DNA from: Neofusicoccum parvum
Taxonomy: Eukaryota > Ascomycota > Dothideomycetes > Botryosphaeriales > Botryosphaeriaceae
Direction of reading: 5' to 3'
DNA length: 64,000 bases
Assembly (NCBI GenBank): GCA_020912385.1
Contig: CP087207.1
Coordinates: 372,001 to 436,000, forward strand
Shown: piece after piece, positions 1-11,822 of the stretch
How positions within the stretch are numbered: the stretch's first letter is position 1
How the letters are laid out: each line of letters opens with the position of its first letter
Notes under the pieces: model-generated
The model's input: only the letters and a program-made list of their open reading frames with translations
Told to the model about the DNA's origin: nothing
The model's database searches: none
Made by a program: the position numbers and the translations under genes

Positions 1-2361
1 CGAGGCCCAGGCCACTTTCTTCTCCACACCACCACTACCACCAACAAGGGATGAGTGCTAGAATGCACTACCGAGCCGCTAAGTCCCGCAGCCTTATCCG
101 GGGATCGCGAGAGCGTCAGGCGGTCTTCTCGCGCCTTGACCTGCGAAATAGCTTTTCTTGGAACATGCCTATACGCTGATCTTGTGCGCAGAAAGTGATA
201 GGCCGGATGGCGAAGAAAAGTTCTGACCCGAGCTTGCATTGACTATTCGTATAGTAGCGGGTCCGGCTCGCGAGCTACTTCGGTCTTGGCTTTCGTGGGG
301 TGTGAGGAAGCACCCGGCGAAGCTGACCAGTCGCTGAGCCGACGGGCCTTCGAGAGTTTCGGGCCCGGGAGTGTCGGATACGCATCTCGAGCGTGTTTGT
401 TGGCGATGGAACCATTCAATGCAGAGTCCCGGCCGACGCCGAGTTCGAGGAACGTATCCTGAACCGAACACGACCACCGCTCGCACGAACGGCGGGGGCT
501 GTTCTCGGGGCGTATAGAATAGATGAGCGACCTACGTGTAGCTGACGAAAGCCCGACGAGGCACGAGGCCGGGGGTACGAACAAGACACGCGGACCGAGA
601 AGAAGGGTGGCAGCAGGGATCCCAAGGGTCCTTCCCGCCGCGCTGGCATGATGCTTGTTCTGCCGGCCCCAGGCTTTCGCCGTGCTGCTGCTACTTTTCT
701 TCTCGGCCTGCGGAAGCCCGGATTCTTTGGCTTTTGGGCGTGCTGCTCAAGCTCTCGTTCTTTTTCGTGCCTTTTCGCAATTGCCGACAGGAACGGGTCT
801 TGTTCTCGCTGCTCTGCTGCGGTGCGACAACGAAACAACGGCCGGCCGACCGCCGGCGTTTGGCGTGCGTCGTCGCTGACGCGGTGCGGCGCGGAGACAG
901 GCCTGCTGCTTCATGCAATGCGGCTGCTTCATGCAATGCGGCGGCGCTCTCTTGCAGTGTTCCGCACGCGGCACGGAGCTGGAGTATTTGCGGAGAAAAG
1001 CAGCTGGTTCCTGGCGGAGTACGTGTACTCGGCGCACCAGACGGCAGAGACCTGGCCGTTGGCTATTTGTCTTGCTTTCGAGGCAAACAAACAGCAAGGA
1101 ACGGTACCACCGCGCTGTCCCCCAATCACGGCGGCCCAGAATGCCCCGCCTTGCTTGGAGGAATGCGAGTCCTCATGTTAAGCGGATGGGTGAGCACAGA
1201 GGCCGGGCGGGACCCAACAGTCATGTGGCGCTGCCAACGCTGACAGCTTGCATGGGCAACATGCAACGTCGGAGTTTTGGCAGGATTGCGGATGGAGCTG
1301 TGGCAGCGCGCGACGCCACAGCCCGGCTGCCGAATGGACGCAGACGGACCTGGCCTGGTGGCCGCGCGCAGTCGTGGCCCGCCCGTCACAGCAGTGCCGG
1401 CTGCTGTAGGGCAACGCGGTGCGCAACGTACGCAGCAGCGCAGTGCCAGGGCCCCGGCAGCTCTGCTATAGAGTTGCTTGGCGACGAAGGCTGCTCGCCG
1501 ATCATCCCGGATGCCCGCTTTCGGGATGGCTGATGGTGGGCGGCTCCAGAGCGGCGCGAGGCGGCAGCGCAGATCGAGGCGGCTGACTTCTGCTGCTGCT
1601 CGGCCGGGCGCGCAGGGGGCTGCGGCGGGCACTCGCCAGCCCACGCAGGCCGGGGCGGATCGGCCGCCGAGCGCGCAGTCGCAGCGAGGCACGCCGTCTT
1701 TATCTCGCGCGGGCGGCGGCAGTCGGGGAGCAGGGCGCGCGGCATGATTAGGTTTATGTGCACTGTGTCGGCGGCGTGCTCGTGGGCGGTGGTGGACACA
1801 AGAATAGACTGCAGGAGCAGCAGCGCCGGGCGCGGTGGCGGAGGGCGCCCGGGCCGCAGCTATTTTTACAGACTCAGCCTTGGGCCACAACCAGACCTCG
1901 CGCACCACGCACCGCCATTGGCCGCTGCCCCCGGCAGATCGGTGCCATGCGCCTGGTCGCCGCCCCCGCCGGCCCAGCGACTGGACCCCAAGCCCCAAAA
2001 AGCATCCCAACCGCGATCCCCAGTCGTGCGCGCAACATCACCAACTGCGCGGCCCCGCGAGGGCGCACGTCAGCCTGGCCTGCGCCAGCGCTGTAGCTAT
2101 CAATCGCAAGTTTATTTCCGTCATGCCGGCCCTGTGCTTCCGTCCGCTTCCAACAGTGCCTGTCTTAAACGTGCTGCCCCATTCACCCACTCCCATGCGC
2201 CGCGCGTAATCCGGCCTCAGCCCTCAGCGGCCGCCCGAGTCTGATATACATGACCCTGCTCCCAGTCACGCAGCCAACCGTCTGCCGCCAGCCCGCCCTC
2301 TCTCACGTACGCAACAGCTGGGCCTCTGCTCCAACTGGCCACGTCCCGCACTGTAGCCACC
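1..2361. other. Gene-poor upstream region of the F-box/UBA gene
   Basis: No reading frame here has support beyond chance. Open frames on both strands are arginine/alanine-rich and follow from the high GC content. The last 150 bases are pyrimidine-rich with several CTCTC and CCACC runs, and they lead into CCACCATGAAC at 2362, which looks like a fungal 5' leader. An 18-bp perfect tandem duplication lies at 905-940. I see no tRNA, no transposon ends and no recognisable protein. Confidence 0.5.
905..940. repeat. 18-bp perfect tandem duplication
   Basis: The unit GCTGCTTCATGCAATGCG occurs twice with no spacer (905-922 and 923-940). It lies in noncoding DNA about 1.4 kb upstream of the nearest gene. 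Confidence 0.9.
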
Positions 2362-5300
2362 ATGAACTCTATATCCACCATGGCCTCTGAAACGCATCAG
2401 CCTCTCTCACCTCACCCCTCCAAGCGCTGGCGTGTGGTTCGCTCGCACTCAAAGAAGCGCCTCCCCACCCGGGCTTCTTCTGGCCTCCGGAGACGACCCG
2501 ATTCCGTCTTCAGTCGTCGCGGCACCAGCACCCCGGTCCAGGTTGTGGCTCCCTTTGCCATGCGTCTGCCGCAAACTCCCACAGATACCTTTTCACCTGC
2601 GTCCGCCACTCCCTCTGCCAGAGCTTCGTCAAAGAGGTGGAAAATGGGCCGGTCACAGCAGCCAGAGCAGAGGGGCTGCGTTCTCCGCGCAGTTCCTCAA
2701 GCAGCCCACGCTCCCACGCTTCCCTCGCCAATCACCGATGCCTCTAGCTCTCCCGTCCACAACCGCGCTGCCTCGGACCCTCTGAGCCATGCGCAGGTCG
2801 ACGCAACCATGGCCACCTCGCCAAACGACGAGATTCTGAGCATCATTGGCCAGTACTCCGCCCCGCTGCCCACACCGCCGTTCTATCCGACCCCGAACGT
2901 CGGTTTCCCAGGTGTCTCGCCGGTTTCGCCGCAGAAGAGGAGCAAGAAGGGCAGAAAGAGCGAGGGAGATGCAGACCGCATTGGTTTCTGGAAGGACGGG
3001 AAAGCTCATTGGGAGGCCGAGGTGGCAAGCATGCCGCCCGTACCACATCCGCAGGACACCTTCATCGCGGAGCTGGATTCGAGACCCGTCCGACTTGAGA
3101 CGCCGGTCCGCGAGATGCCCCACGCGCAGAAGGACAAGAGGCCCAGGATCCAGGTGATTATCCCCAATGACCTGCGCAATCGCGCTCCTCATGCGCGGCC
3201 TCCTTTTGTGTCACAGGCAGTGCAACACTCCAGCGCAGGAGAAATTATATCGTCTCGCGATGTCTCGCCGCCTTTGGCGAGCGGCATCATTCCAGTACGT
3301 AACTCGGCCGTGTCGCCGCTGGCCCACCAGATCCTCACCCAGCGGCAGCACACGGTGCCGATATATCTGGACCAGGTCGCCGAAATGGCTCCCTCAGCGA
3401 CAATGTCGAAGCACCCATCTTTTTCCAGCTCTTCCAACGCCTCGAACTCGGAGAGCGACGACGCGAAGTCTTCCAGCTACAGCCAGAGCAACAGGACCTC
3501 GTGGACCAGTGTGGACGACAATCTGGAGCCGTGTTTGCGGCCGAATCCCAACTTGCTCAACCTCGACGAACGCACTGCCAGCAAGGCTTACTCCATCATC
3601 TCACCAGCCGCAGCAGGAATCTTTGATGACTTGACGCCTGCTGTCACCACCAGCCAACCAGCAACTCCAGTTTTCCGGACCAATCAACTGAACACGGACA
3701 AGCCGCTCCCTCCGTCACCAGAGCCTCAAATCCCCTCGATCCAGCAAACAGTGGCCAAACTGCGGAACCGCGCCAGCAGCCCGACGCTGAGTGCCCAAAA
3801 TTCAATTGTTAGCCGGAGAAATTCGCGTCGCAATCCTCGAATTTCGCTGCCTGCTCGAGGCTTGGCAACGGACAACGGGTCGGTTCCCCACAGCGATCCT
3901 CCAAGCCCAACGCTCAGCGAAGCCGAGACGGCGTTGGAGGAGCACCTGTCAAGTATAACCGAGCAGTCGCCCTTCGAATGGGATGATGTGCTGGGCGCCC
4001 GCCGGCTTGGCACCCAGCGGGTCCCGTCTTACTCGTCCACCCTCGCGCCACCGCCTCCACGCAAATCATCGCGGCGCAAGAGAGTAGCATCGATGCCTAC
4101 TCAGACGTCGTCCAATCACATTGCTTCTCAGCAAGTAAGGCCTCTCTTCATTAGAACGTCTTCGTCTTCTGTTTTGCGATCTCACGGCATGAACATGCGG
4201 GGGCCGCGTCAGCGCTTGAGCTTAACCACCGTTGTTCCAAGTGCTGACCAGAATAAGCATAACCAGCGGAAGAGCAGCAGACCGCAGCAGCAGAAGCACC
4301 TGCCACAGCGAACGCCAAGCCAGAGGTTCATCGCGCCCGACGCAGCAGAACATGTGATTGTCAGCATCCTCGAGAGAGTGCGCTCTCTGGATGACCTCTT
4401 CGCCCTAGCCCGCGTCAACAGGGGCTTCTACCGCGTCTTCAAGCGTAACGAGCTGCGTGTGTTGCGCGTTGTGCTGCAGAACGAATCGCCCTCGGCATGG
4501 GAGCATCGCGAGACCTCGCCGCCGTACACAGGCACTGACCAGCCGAACCCTGACAGCGCCCACCCGGAGCCGGAATACACGCCGACGACCTTCTACCGCC
4601 ACCACATGCGCGACACGTACATCATCGCCGCGCTGAAGTCTCTGGTGCTGACGAGATGCCAGTCCTTCCTGCGACCGGAGACGGTCATGGCTCTGGCAAG
4701 CAGCCACGCTGCTCGCTCTGCCCGGGTCGAGAATGCGTTCTGGCGCATCTGGACTTTCTGCAAGATCTTTGGTTCTGGCAAGGGCCGCGAAGATGACATC
4801 GTTGGCCAGATGGACTGGCTTCGTGGCGGACCGCTTGTGCACCAGACGGGTATCAGGGCTACCATCATGACCAGTGACTCCTTTGATGCCAGTAGTGCGC
4901 TGCTGAACGCTCCGGACCACTTCGCCAAGGGCAACGGAGAGAACGGCCTCTCGGCTGAGGAGCTATACGACATGACGGAGATCTGGACCTGCATGGGTGT
5001 TTTGATCTCTGGTTTGGAAGGACGTACGGAGCAGGCGAGGGAGTTCGGTGTGTACGAGGCGACTGATGTTCGCGGTGGCGATATCGATGGCGAGGAGAAT
5101 ATGCTCCGTAAGTGTTTCAGCCCTCAGTGCTATTGACCACCATGCTGACAACTCTACAGAGGAATGGGTATACTACCTTACCACCCTCGGTCTCTCTACC
5201 ATCCTCGAGCTCGCCACCGCCTCCACCTCCACCGACCCGTCCGCCTTCATCCGGGCGCTCGAGAGTGGCTGGATGAACTGGTCACCGCCTCAGCTTGACG

Positions 5301-6631
5301 GTTCGCGCCGAACCTTCCTCAAGGAAGCCGTGGCTCGCGTTTACGAGGAAAAGATTGCGACCATGGCTGCTAGCACTCCTCAGGATGACCGCGCCGCCAT
5401 GAAGCAGGTCATGCGTCAGCGCATCGCTGCCCACAAGGCGGAGATCCGTACCCGCCGCCGCACCGGCGATTGCCTGCTCGTCCGTATGAGCATGGAGCGG
5501 CCCATGAGTGAATGGGAGGGCGTCTTTGACCGCCTCGGCGGCTCCGACGAGAACCTCTCACAACCTCAACCGCACCGCCACGCTTCTGCTTCCTCAAGCG
5601 GCATCGGTGGCGCTCCCGCTCCTGCTCCTGCTCTCCCTTCTGTTGCTCGCCGGCAGAGTGAACTCATCGCCCTGCCTCGCATGCCTGAGCTCCCCGCTGG
5701 CACGCCGACCAGGCCATCTTTCCAAGAGCTCCCGGCCATGCAGGAGCGCAACACTGACTCAACAACCGCAAACCCTCTGCTTCAGACTCTCGCCCAATCA
5801 AAACAATATGATTATGGCTCGCCCGTCGAGACGCACCCGGCACTTCGCTCTTTCCTTGAAAGCGACGCGAGCAGCCGCCGCAGCAGCGAGAGCAGCATCG
5901 TAAGCAGGCCCAGCCCTACTACCAACGCTCGACACTTCTCAGAGGAGGCTGTGCACCCTGCATTCCGCAACAGGGCGCCCACCACCACTACCACCACCAC
6001 CAGGAGCAGCAGACAACAGCAGCGCCAGCCGCACTCCTCCAGCTCAAGCGTCTCGTCGATAAGCGGCGGTGGCGCGTCCTCCTTCCTCTCCAACACAACA
6101 CCGCCCACCACCGCCAACACGACGCCTCACCTGAGCTCACACGCATCGAGCATGCACCACTGCCCCGCGCCCCCCGGCGGCATGCCGCCAAGCTACAGCC
6201 ACCTGCCCCCCAGCTACAACCAAGCCGCACAAGCGCACCAGGCGCCGAGCGCCTTCCCGCACGTGCCCGCGCACCCCTCGTACCCTACCGCCTACCAGGG
6301 CCCCACAGGCGGCGCGCACCACTCGCACCACTCCTCGTCCTCCTCCTCATCCGCGTCCCGGCCGCGCCCGGCCGACCCCTCCTCGCCGGCGTCCCCGACG
6401 TCCTTCCTGCCCGCGCACCGCAAGCGCGCCAGCGCGCAGCACCCGTTCCAGCACGCCATGCTCGCCGCGGCGGCGACGCCCAACGCGGCCGCCAACACGG
6501 CCGACAAGGCCATCTTCCGCATCGTCGAGATGGGCTTCACGGCCGAGGACGCCAAGCACGCGCTCATGAAGACGGATCTGGGGGATGGGTTGAGGGTGGA
6601 TCGGGCGGTGGAGTTGCTGTTGAGGCGGTGA
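2362..6631 (+). CDS. Large F-box-like / UBA domain protein
   Basis: Two exons, 2362-5107 and 5160-6631, are joined across a 52-nt intron (GTAAGT at 5108, branch GCTGAC near 5144, CTACAG to 5159). The phase is exact and gives 1405 residues. The first ~640 residues are Ser/Pro-rich and probably disordered. Residues about 655-715 (AAEHVIVSILERVRSLDDLF, then LARVNRGFYRVF) resemble an F-box helix bundle. A helical region follows (residues ~740-1060), then a His/Ser/Pro-rich linker. The last ~45 residues form a clear UBA domain (RIVEMGFTAEDAKHAL, then a C-terminal leucine-rich helix). An F-box would contact Skp1 and a UBA domain binds ubiquitin, so a role as ubiquitin-pathway adaptor is inferred. 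The start has a good CCACCATG context. The UBA call is strong and the F-box call is moderate. Confidence 0.85.
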
Positions 6632-7597
6632 GGTTTTTTTTTGTCGTTGGCTTTTTGGGAGAGAGATGTATTGATACCCTCGCTTTTCGTTTTTTTCGTT
6701 TTTCGTTTTTCATTGGGGATGGTTGGTCGATACCCTGAGGTTCTTTCTTATGTAGTGTGGTGGGAAGTATACCTAAAGACTGAACGCAGTCGAGTTGCTA
6801 TTTTTTTTTTGTGTAATTGTTGGAAAAGGGAAATTTGAGGAATGATAGAGTTCGTCCTGTTTGCTCTTCTAATTGTTGTGCAATCCTCTGATGATATCCG
6901 GTGTGCTTTGGTAGAGGACAGATTGGACAGGCTCAGGCCTTGGTTGGCAGTGTATCAGAATGGAAGTTCCCCTTTGTCCTGAGCCATCCTCCATGTGTTG
7001 CACGCGTGCTTGTTGAAAGGTGTAGTCGTGATGACGGTTGCTTAATGCGGCACATAATCTCTTTTGTTTTCCGTCGAACATCGTTCGAACTGTGCCCAAC
7101 GATTCCCACAATTCGATTTGAGTGCTCAAAACCAGCATTCCTTTTCCCTTGACGTTATCTGTAGAGACATGTGTTGTCGGTCTGTAAATCGAGGAGGATG
7201 CCCTATACCGGATTCTCGAATTAATTAGTTTGCACAACGACAAGGAAACCTAGGGGCAATTTTTTTTTCCTCCACAAAACGCAACTCCTGTATTTCCTGA
7301 ATGACTGCTACAACACATCAACCACCTCCCAAAAGCACAGCTTCGTCCTCCTCTTCCCAGACTTCTGCAGAACATCCTTCCCGAAAAGCAAGAGAAAGAA
7401 AGCAAAACGATCCCAAAACAGCACAATCTGAGCTCATACGCATCCCGACGTCCGGCATCCACCGCCCAATAACACCGGTCCACCTCAACCCCTATTTGAC
7501 GTCTCCAGCTCGTCCACAGATCCACTCCGCCTTTCAACAACTTAACGCGCCATTTCTTCAAGAAAGTTAGGGTAATCGGTTTGACGTGGGACCCGAT
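6632..7597. other. Convergent 3' intergenic region
   Basis: This stretch lies between the stop codons of two convergent genes. It is T-rich just after 6632 (several TTTTTCG repeats near 6690-6712) and has poly-T at 6801-6810 and 7261-7268, consistent with 3' UTRs and polyadenylation regions. An 89-codon plus-strand frame at 7301-7570 is serine/proline-rich and antisense to the probable tetraspanin 3' UTR, so I do not annotate it. Confidence 0.5.
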
Positions 7598-9085
7598 TTA
7601 CATACGGGTGCCGTTCTTCTCATCGATATGCCTGTAGCGGGCCTGTTCGGAACGCTCCTTCAGAACCATAGCAACGTGGAGGAGCAGGATAGTATCGAGG
7701 CCTGTCGAGAAATCATATGATTAGCAGTCGTCCGGAGCGGTTCCATCTCGAGAAAAAAAAAACAGATGCTGTCGTGTTTGCCCAGCCGTGAGTCACCACC
7801 GCCAACCCCACTTAAGAATGATCAAGCCAAGTCTCTCTTCCGCCTCTTTTGCCAACCCTTCCTCCATATACCGTTCTTTTCTTGTTGCTAGCACCTCCGG
7901 CGTGGTGTTCCTCCTCTTGTGTACCCCGGCAACATCGATACTTCAGAAGACTTGGCGGCCCACTTCCAACATCACATGCTTTCTTCGCCTTCCGCCCAAT
8001 AGAAATCGACCGGCAAACCCACGACAGCCATTCCGTAGAAAAGAAAAATGGCGAGAGAAGTGGGATGGTAATTGAATAAGACAAAACTCACCGACAAGAC
8101 CAAAGGCAGCCGTGAAGATGACATCGAGATACTGGTTGGCGAAGCTGCTGAAAGGCCCGATGCATCCGCCCAGATTAGCCGCAACGACGGCATCCGTGCA
8201 TGTGGCGTCGGTGACGAAGGGCGGTGAGGTCGGGTTAGCGTAACCGCAGCATTTGAACTAGAAAACGGGGCGTATTAGTTTTCTTTCCCCCGTGCCAAAT
8301 TGCATTTGCTTTTCCTCCGGCCCATGGGAGTCTGGAAAGCCAGAGATGTGGGTCCGGAGGACGCGGTAATGCGGTGAGTGTGGGGAACTATGCATAGGAT
8401 ATAGACGGATTTACGGAAAAGTAAAGGTTGGGGGTTGCGGTTGTGTAACGGCGGAAGAAAAAGGATGGGGGCCGCGCTGAGTAAGACGCATTGGGAAACG
8501 GAATGCGGCCATCGAGCGGTGAGATCGTTGGGCCTTTCCGGCATCATGTGCCGTCAGATGTCGAATCGTTTGTCCGACGAGCAAACCGATGACTGGTGCC
8601 AGATCCCACCGAACTCCGGATGGTCCTCATTTCCCAATCCGGCTCCTCTCGGCCATGATGTGTTCGGAAAGTTGGCTGCATACCTTCTGCTGCAGGAGAC
8701 TCTGCGTTTCGGGAGCCTCGGCGGCCCAGATGACCCCCAGCATGTTCCGCGTCTGCAGAGTCCCGATCCAGGTAATCAGGCCCAGGACTAGCGTGAAGGT
8801 GGCGCAGAAAGTGACCATGTAACCGTGCATGCGCAGCCAGCCGCGGTTAGTTGGCAGGAAGATGGCGGGCAGGGCCAGGAGAAAGGTGGCGAAGATGAAG
8901 ATGGCGTTGACGATGGTGGCGGTCAAGGGACTGCGCTTGAGCAGGAGGTGCGGTGCAACGGTGTCGGGCGTGGGCCGCGAGCGCATGCTGCTCTCGCTGA
9001 AGAGGGCAAAGCCGATGAGCAGGCCGCCGCTCAGCAAGAACAGGATCTCGCAGCCGAGGAAGGTGAGCATGAGTTTGTTCGCCAT
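7598..9085 (-). CDS. Tetraspanin with CCG motif
   Basis: Three exons on the minus strand, 9085-8684, 8257-8092 and 7701-7598, give 223 residues with matching phases (0, then 1). There are four hydrophobic segments: residues ~1-29 (MANKLMLTFLGCEILFLLSG), ~52-78, ~86-110, and a fourth near 180-205. The tetraspanin CCG signature (FKCCGY, C137-C138-G139) stands in the second extracellular loop, followed by further loop cysteines (ATCTDA, LGGCIG). Fungal tetraspanins organise membrane microdomains; which fungal class this is (Tsp2/Tsp3 rather than Pls1) I cannot settle. The frame stays open upstream to an ATG at 9283, but the MANKLM start puts the first membrane helix at the N-terminus as expected. 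Its two introns (8258-8683 and 7702-8091) are four to eight times longer than others here. Confidence 0.9.
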
Positions 9086-10953
9086 GGTGCTCGGATGGGA
9101 TTCGACAACGGCTCGATTACTACGTTCGCAGAGATCGCTCGGCGACCTCCACGACCAGCGCGAGAGGCTACGGCAGGAGAACGGAGGGCACGGCGAAGGA
9201 AGAGAGAGCGTGAATGAATGAATGAATGACAGCAGAACGCCCGCGATCTGGCTGAGGATAGAAATTACAAGGTTGTAGAACACGTATACAGCCGCCAGAA
9301 AGAAACAGAGTCAGAGAAGGAGAAGAGCAGCAGAAGAGAAGGAAACCGTGGGCGCGTGGAAGCGCCGCCGCAGACTTGAGGCTCGTCGACGTGTCAGTGG
9401 GTTGAGATCCAACGCGAGTCGTCTCAGGCGCGCGACAAGCAGCAGCGAATCAGCGGGCGCGGCTGGGCGGTCGCGCCATCGCGGTGACCAGGGCGCGCGG
9501 GCGGCTGGAGCAGCGCGCTGGCGCGGTCGTGCAGCACCGGGCCGCGGCAGGGCGAGAGGGATCTCTCTTGTGCGACGGCGAGGCGTGATCGAACTGCCGG
9601 ATGCGGGGGGCAGGCGGGCGCGGTGCGGTCGCGGTCGCGGTGTCGCAGGCGCGGCGTCGGCGACTCGGCGCGCGCGCGGGCGAGCCGGGCGGTGGTGTGG
9701 TGCGCTGAGTCGCGAACAAGGGCATGCAAGCGAGCGGCGTCGAAAGCGGAACCCGGCCTGGGATTGCGTTTCAGCGGCGCTGCGACTGCGCGCTCGCGGC
9801 GACAGGGCCCGGCACCGGTCAGGGCCTGCGCGCGCGGGAGCAGGCGAGCAGCTGGCTGGCGGGCGGCGCTGGCGGGCTGGGCGTGGGCGTGGGCGCGCAA
9901 CGGCTGGCCGGGCTGCGCGCGTTTCACATGGCATGGATGGTGCGCGCTCGGCTGCTCCTCGGTGCCGGCATCCGCCGCGCCGCAAGTCATCTGACCGGCC
10001 CCCCTTGAAAAAGCTGGCTGCCTTCCCGCTCCGGCTCGCCCTAAACCGCTTTCCCCTCCGCTCTATCCCCTCTTCGGCGGCTGCCCGCGAGCGACTCTCT
10101 TGCAGCGACACGACGCCCGCTAGGCACCGCAACAGCAAGGTAAGCGAGCCCTCGCAGCGCCCTCACCCCGCTGGCTCGACGAGCACGTCGCGCAGCGCGC
10201 CCCCCGAGCCCGCCGCCTGCCCGCGCGCAGCGCTGCCCGCGCCGCACCGCCAGCTGAAGACGGCCGTGGGCGCCCCCAGCCCTCCAGGCACCCAGGGCCC
10301 CAGGTCGCGCGCGGGCGGCGATCGTCGGCGGCCGAGTGCAGGCTCGGGCGTGCTGGGTTGCGCGTCGCTCGATTCGCGCAGCCGTGCCAGAGCAGGGCCG
10401 TAGGCTGACCGTGGCTCGCGCGCCCAGGATCGCTTTCTGCGCCGCCGGTTGGCTCGCCCAGCGCGTTCTCCACTCCGCCCACAAGAAACGAATACCTACT
10501 GCCCACCGTCCGGCTTTTCCCAATCTCTCACCCAACCTTTACCTCTCTGAGACACCTCTGCAAAATAAGTTCATCCCCGGTCGGTACAAGTCCAAGGCAG
10601 AAGCCAAGTCGCCCAGCAGAACTCGGTATGGCTGTTTCCCTTCTGTGCAACCCGCACGCCCCGAATCCAGCTCGGTCCTGCATTCCCTTGCTTGCCTCAC
10701 CCGCCACCGCACCGCAGCCCGCCCCGACCCGTTTGCCTTTACCTGAGCAGCCTTGCCTGTTCCATCCGTAACTGAACGTTGCTTTAGGCTTGGTCGCAGC
10801 GACGCGCATTCGCCGCTCTTTCGGTCCGCTCAGCAAACCGCTTTCCCTCGGTCGGCCTCGCTCACCACTGCGACGCCCGCTTCCATCCAAACGGGAAATC
10901 GCAATACAGTATACCCAAATCGTCACCGCTAGCCACCAACCACCACCGCAGCA
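9086..10953. other. Divergent promoter region, tetraspanin / mcm1
   Basis: This 1.9-kb region separates the divergent tetraspanin and Mcm1 genes. A GAAT microsatellite lies at 9212-9228. From about 9340 to 10440 the sequence is extremely GC-rich, so long frames open on both strands, rich in Arg, Ala and Pro and without domain features. From 10490 it becomes C/T-rich (CTCACCCAACC, CTTTACCTCTC), which suits a transcribed 5' leader for the downstream gene. I see no coding gene. Confidence 0.5.
9212..9228. repeat. GAAT microsatellite
   Basis: About four tandem copies of GAAT lie 130 bp upstream of the tetraspanin start codon, within the shared divergent promoter. Confidence 0.8.
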
Positions 10954-11822
10954 ATGACCACCGAAATCACCGACCACGAGCAGCAGCAGTCGCCCACGGC
11001 CACTGACGACGTTGCCAACAACGGCAACGGCGCTCTTGCCCAGGCCGACCCCAATCGCGGCACCAAGCGCCCGCGCCCTGCTGCCGACGACGATGACGAC
11101 GACGACGACAAGCCCGGCCGCGAGAGGAGGAAGATCGAGATCAAGTTCATCCAGGACAAGTCGCGCCGCCACATCACCTTCTCCAAGCGCAAGGCTGGCA
11201 TCATGAAGAAGGTGAGCGACTCCACCCGCGCTTTGACCCAGCCCATGCGCGACGCGACACGAGCGCGTCGCATGCGTCAATTGACCTCCATTGACGACGC
11301 ACTCGACTGACATTCCCAGGCCTACGAGCTGTCCGTCCTCACCGGCACCCAGGTGCTGCTTCTCGTCGTCTCCGAGACCGGCCTCGTCTACACCTTCACC
11401 ACGCCGAAGCTGCAGCCGCTCGTCACCAAGCCCGAGGGCAAGAACCTCATCCAGGTAAGCATTGCGCATCGTGCATCGCGCGTCGCGTCGCCTCCAATGC
11501 ACCCGCCGCAGCTGCTAACGCGCCATCGCAGGCATGCCTCAACGCGCCAGAGCCTGCGACCAACGAGAACGGCGTCGATGGCGACAACGTCGGCGACTCG
11601 CCCGAGGACCAGCACAACCAAGTGCCCCGCGGCGCGCCCGGCATGCCCCCGGCGCCCGGCATGCCCGGCGGCTACATGACGCCCGAGCAGGCTCAGGCCA
11701 TGCAGTACCAGAACTACCTGCAGCAGCAGTCGCATGCGAACGCGCAGTATCCTGGTATGCCGCCGCAGGCGGGCATGCCCAGGCACCCGCAACAGTACCC
11801 GCCGGACCAGAAGCTGGCGTAA
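10954..11822 (+). CDS. mcm1: MADS-box transcription factor Mcm1
   Basis: Three exons (10954-11211, 11320-11454, 11532-11822) give 227 residues with all junctions in phase 0. After a Gln-rich start and an Asp run (residues 45-52) comes an SRF-type MADS domain at about 56-115: GRERRKIEIKFIQDKSRRH, then TFSKRKAGIMKK across the first junction into AYELSVLTGTQVLLLV. The KSRRHITFSKRK recognition helix and the TGTQVLLLV strand are those of Mcm1/SRF rather than of the MEF2 type. The C-terminal part is Pro/Gly/Met/Gln-rich and ends in QYPPDQKLA. Mcm1 binds CArG/P-box sites as a dimer and recruits cofactors for mating, cell-cycle and development genes. The unusually large gene-free flanks on both sides fit a heavily regulated gene. 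Confidence 0.95.

Noticed and set aside
7301..7570. 89-codon plus-strand ATG frame
   Set aside because: Low-complexity Ser/Pro/Thr composition, antisense to the probable tetraspanin 3' UTR, no motif.
9086..9283. In-frame N-terminal extension of the tetraspanin from the ATG at 9283
   Set aside because: It would put about 66 Ser/Pro/Arg-rich residues before the first membrane helix, unlike the family, and this segment reads like a 5' leader.
9311..10403. Long Arg/Ala-rich frames on both strands upstream of mcm1
   Set aside because: Very high GC content opens all frames; there is no domain, and the compositions are mirror images of each other.
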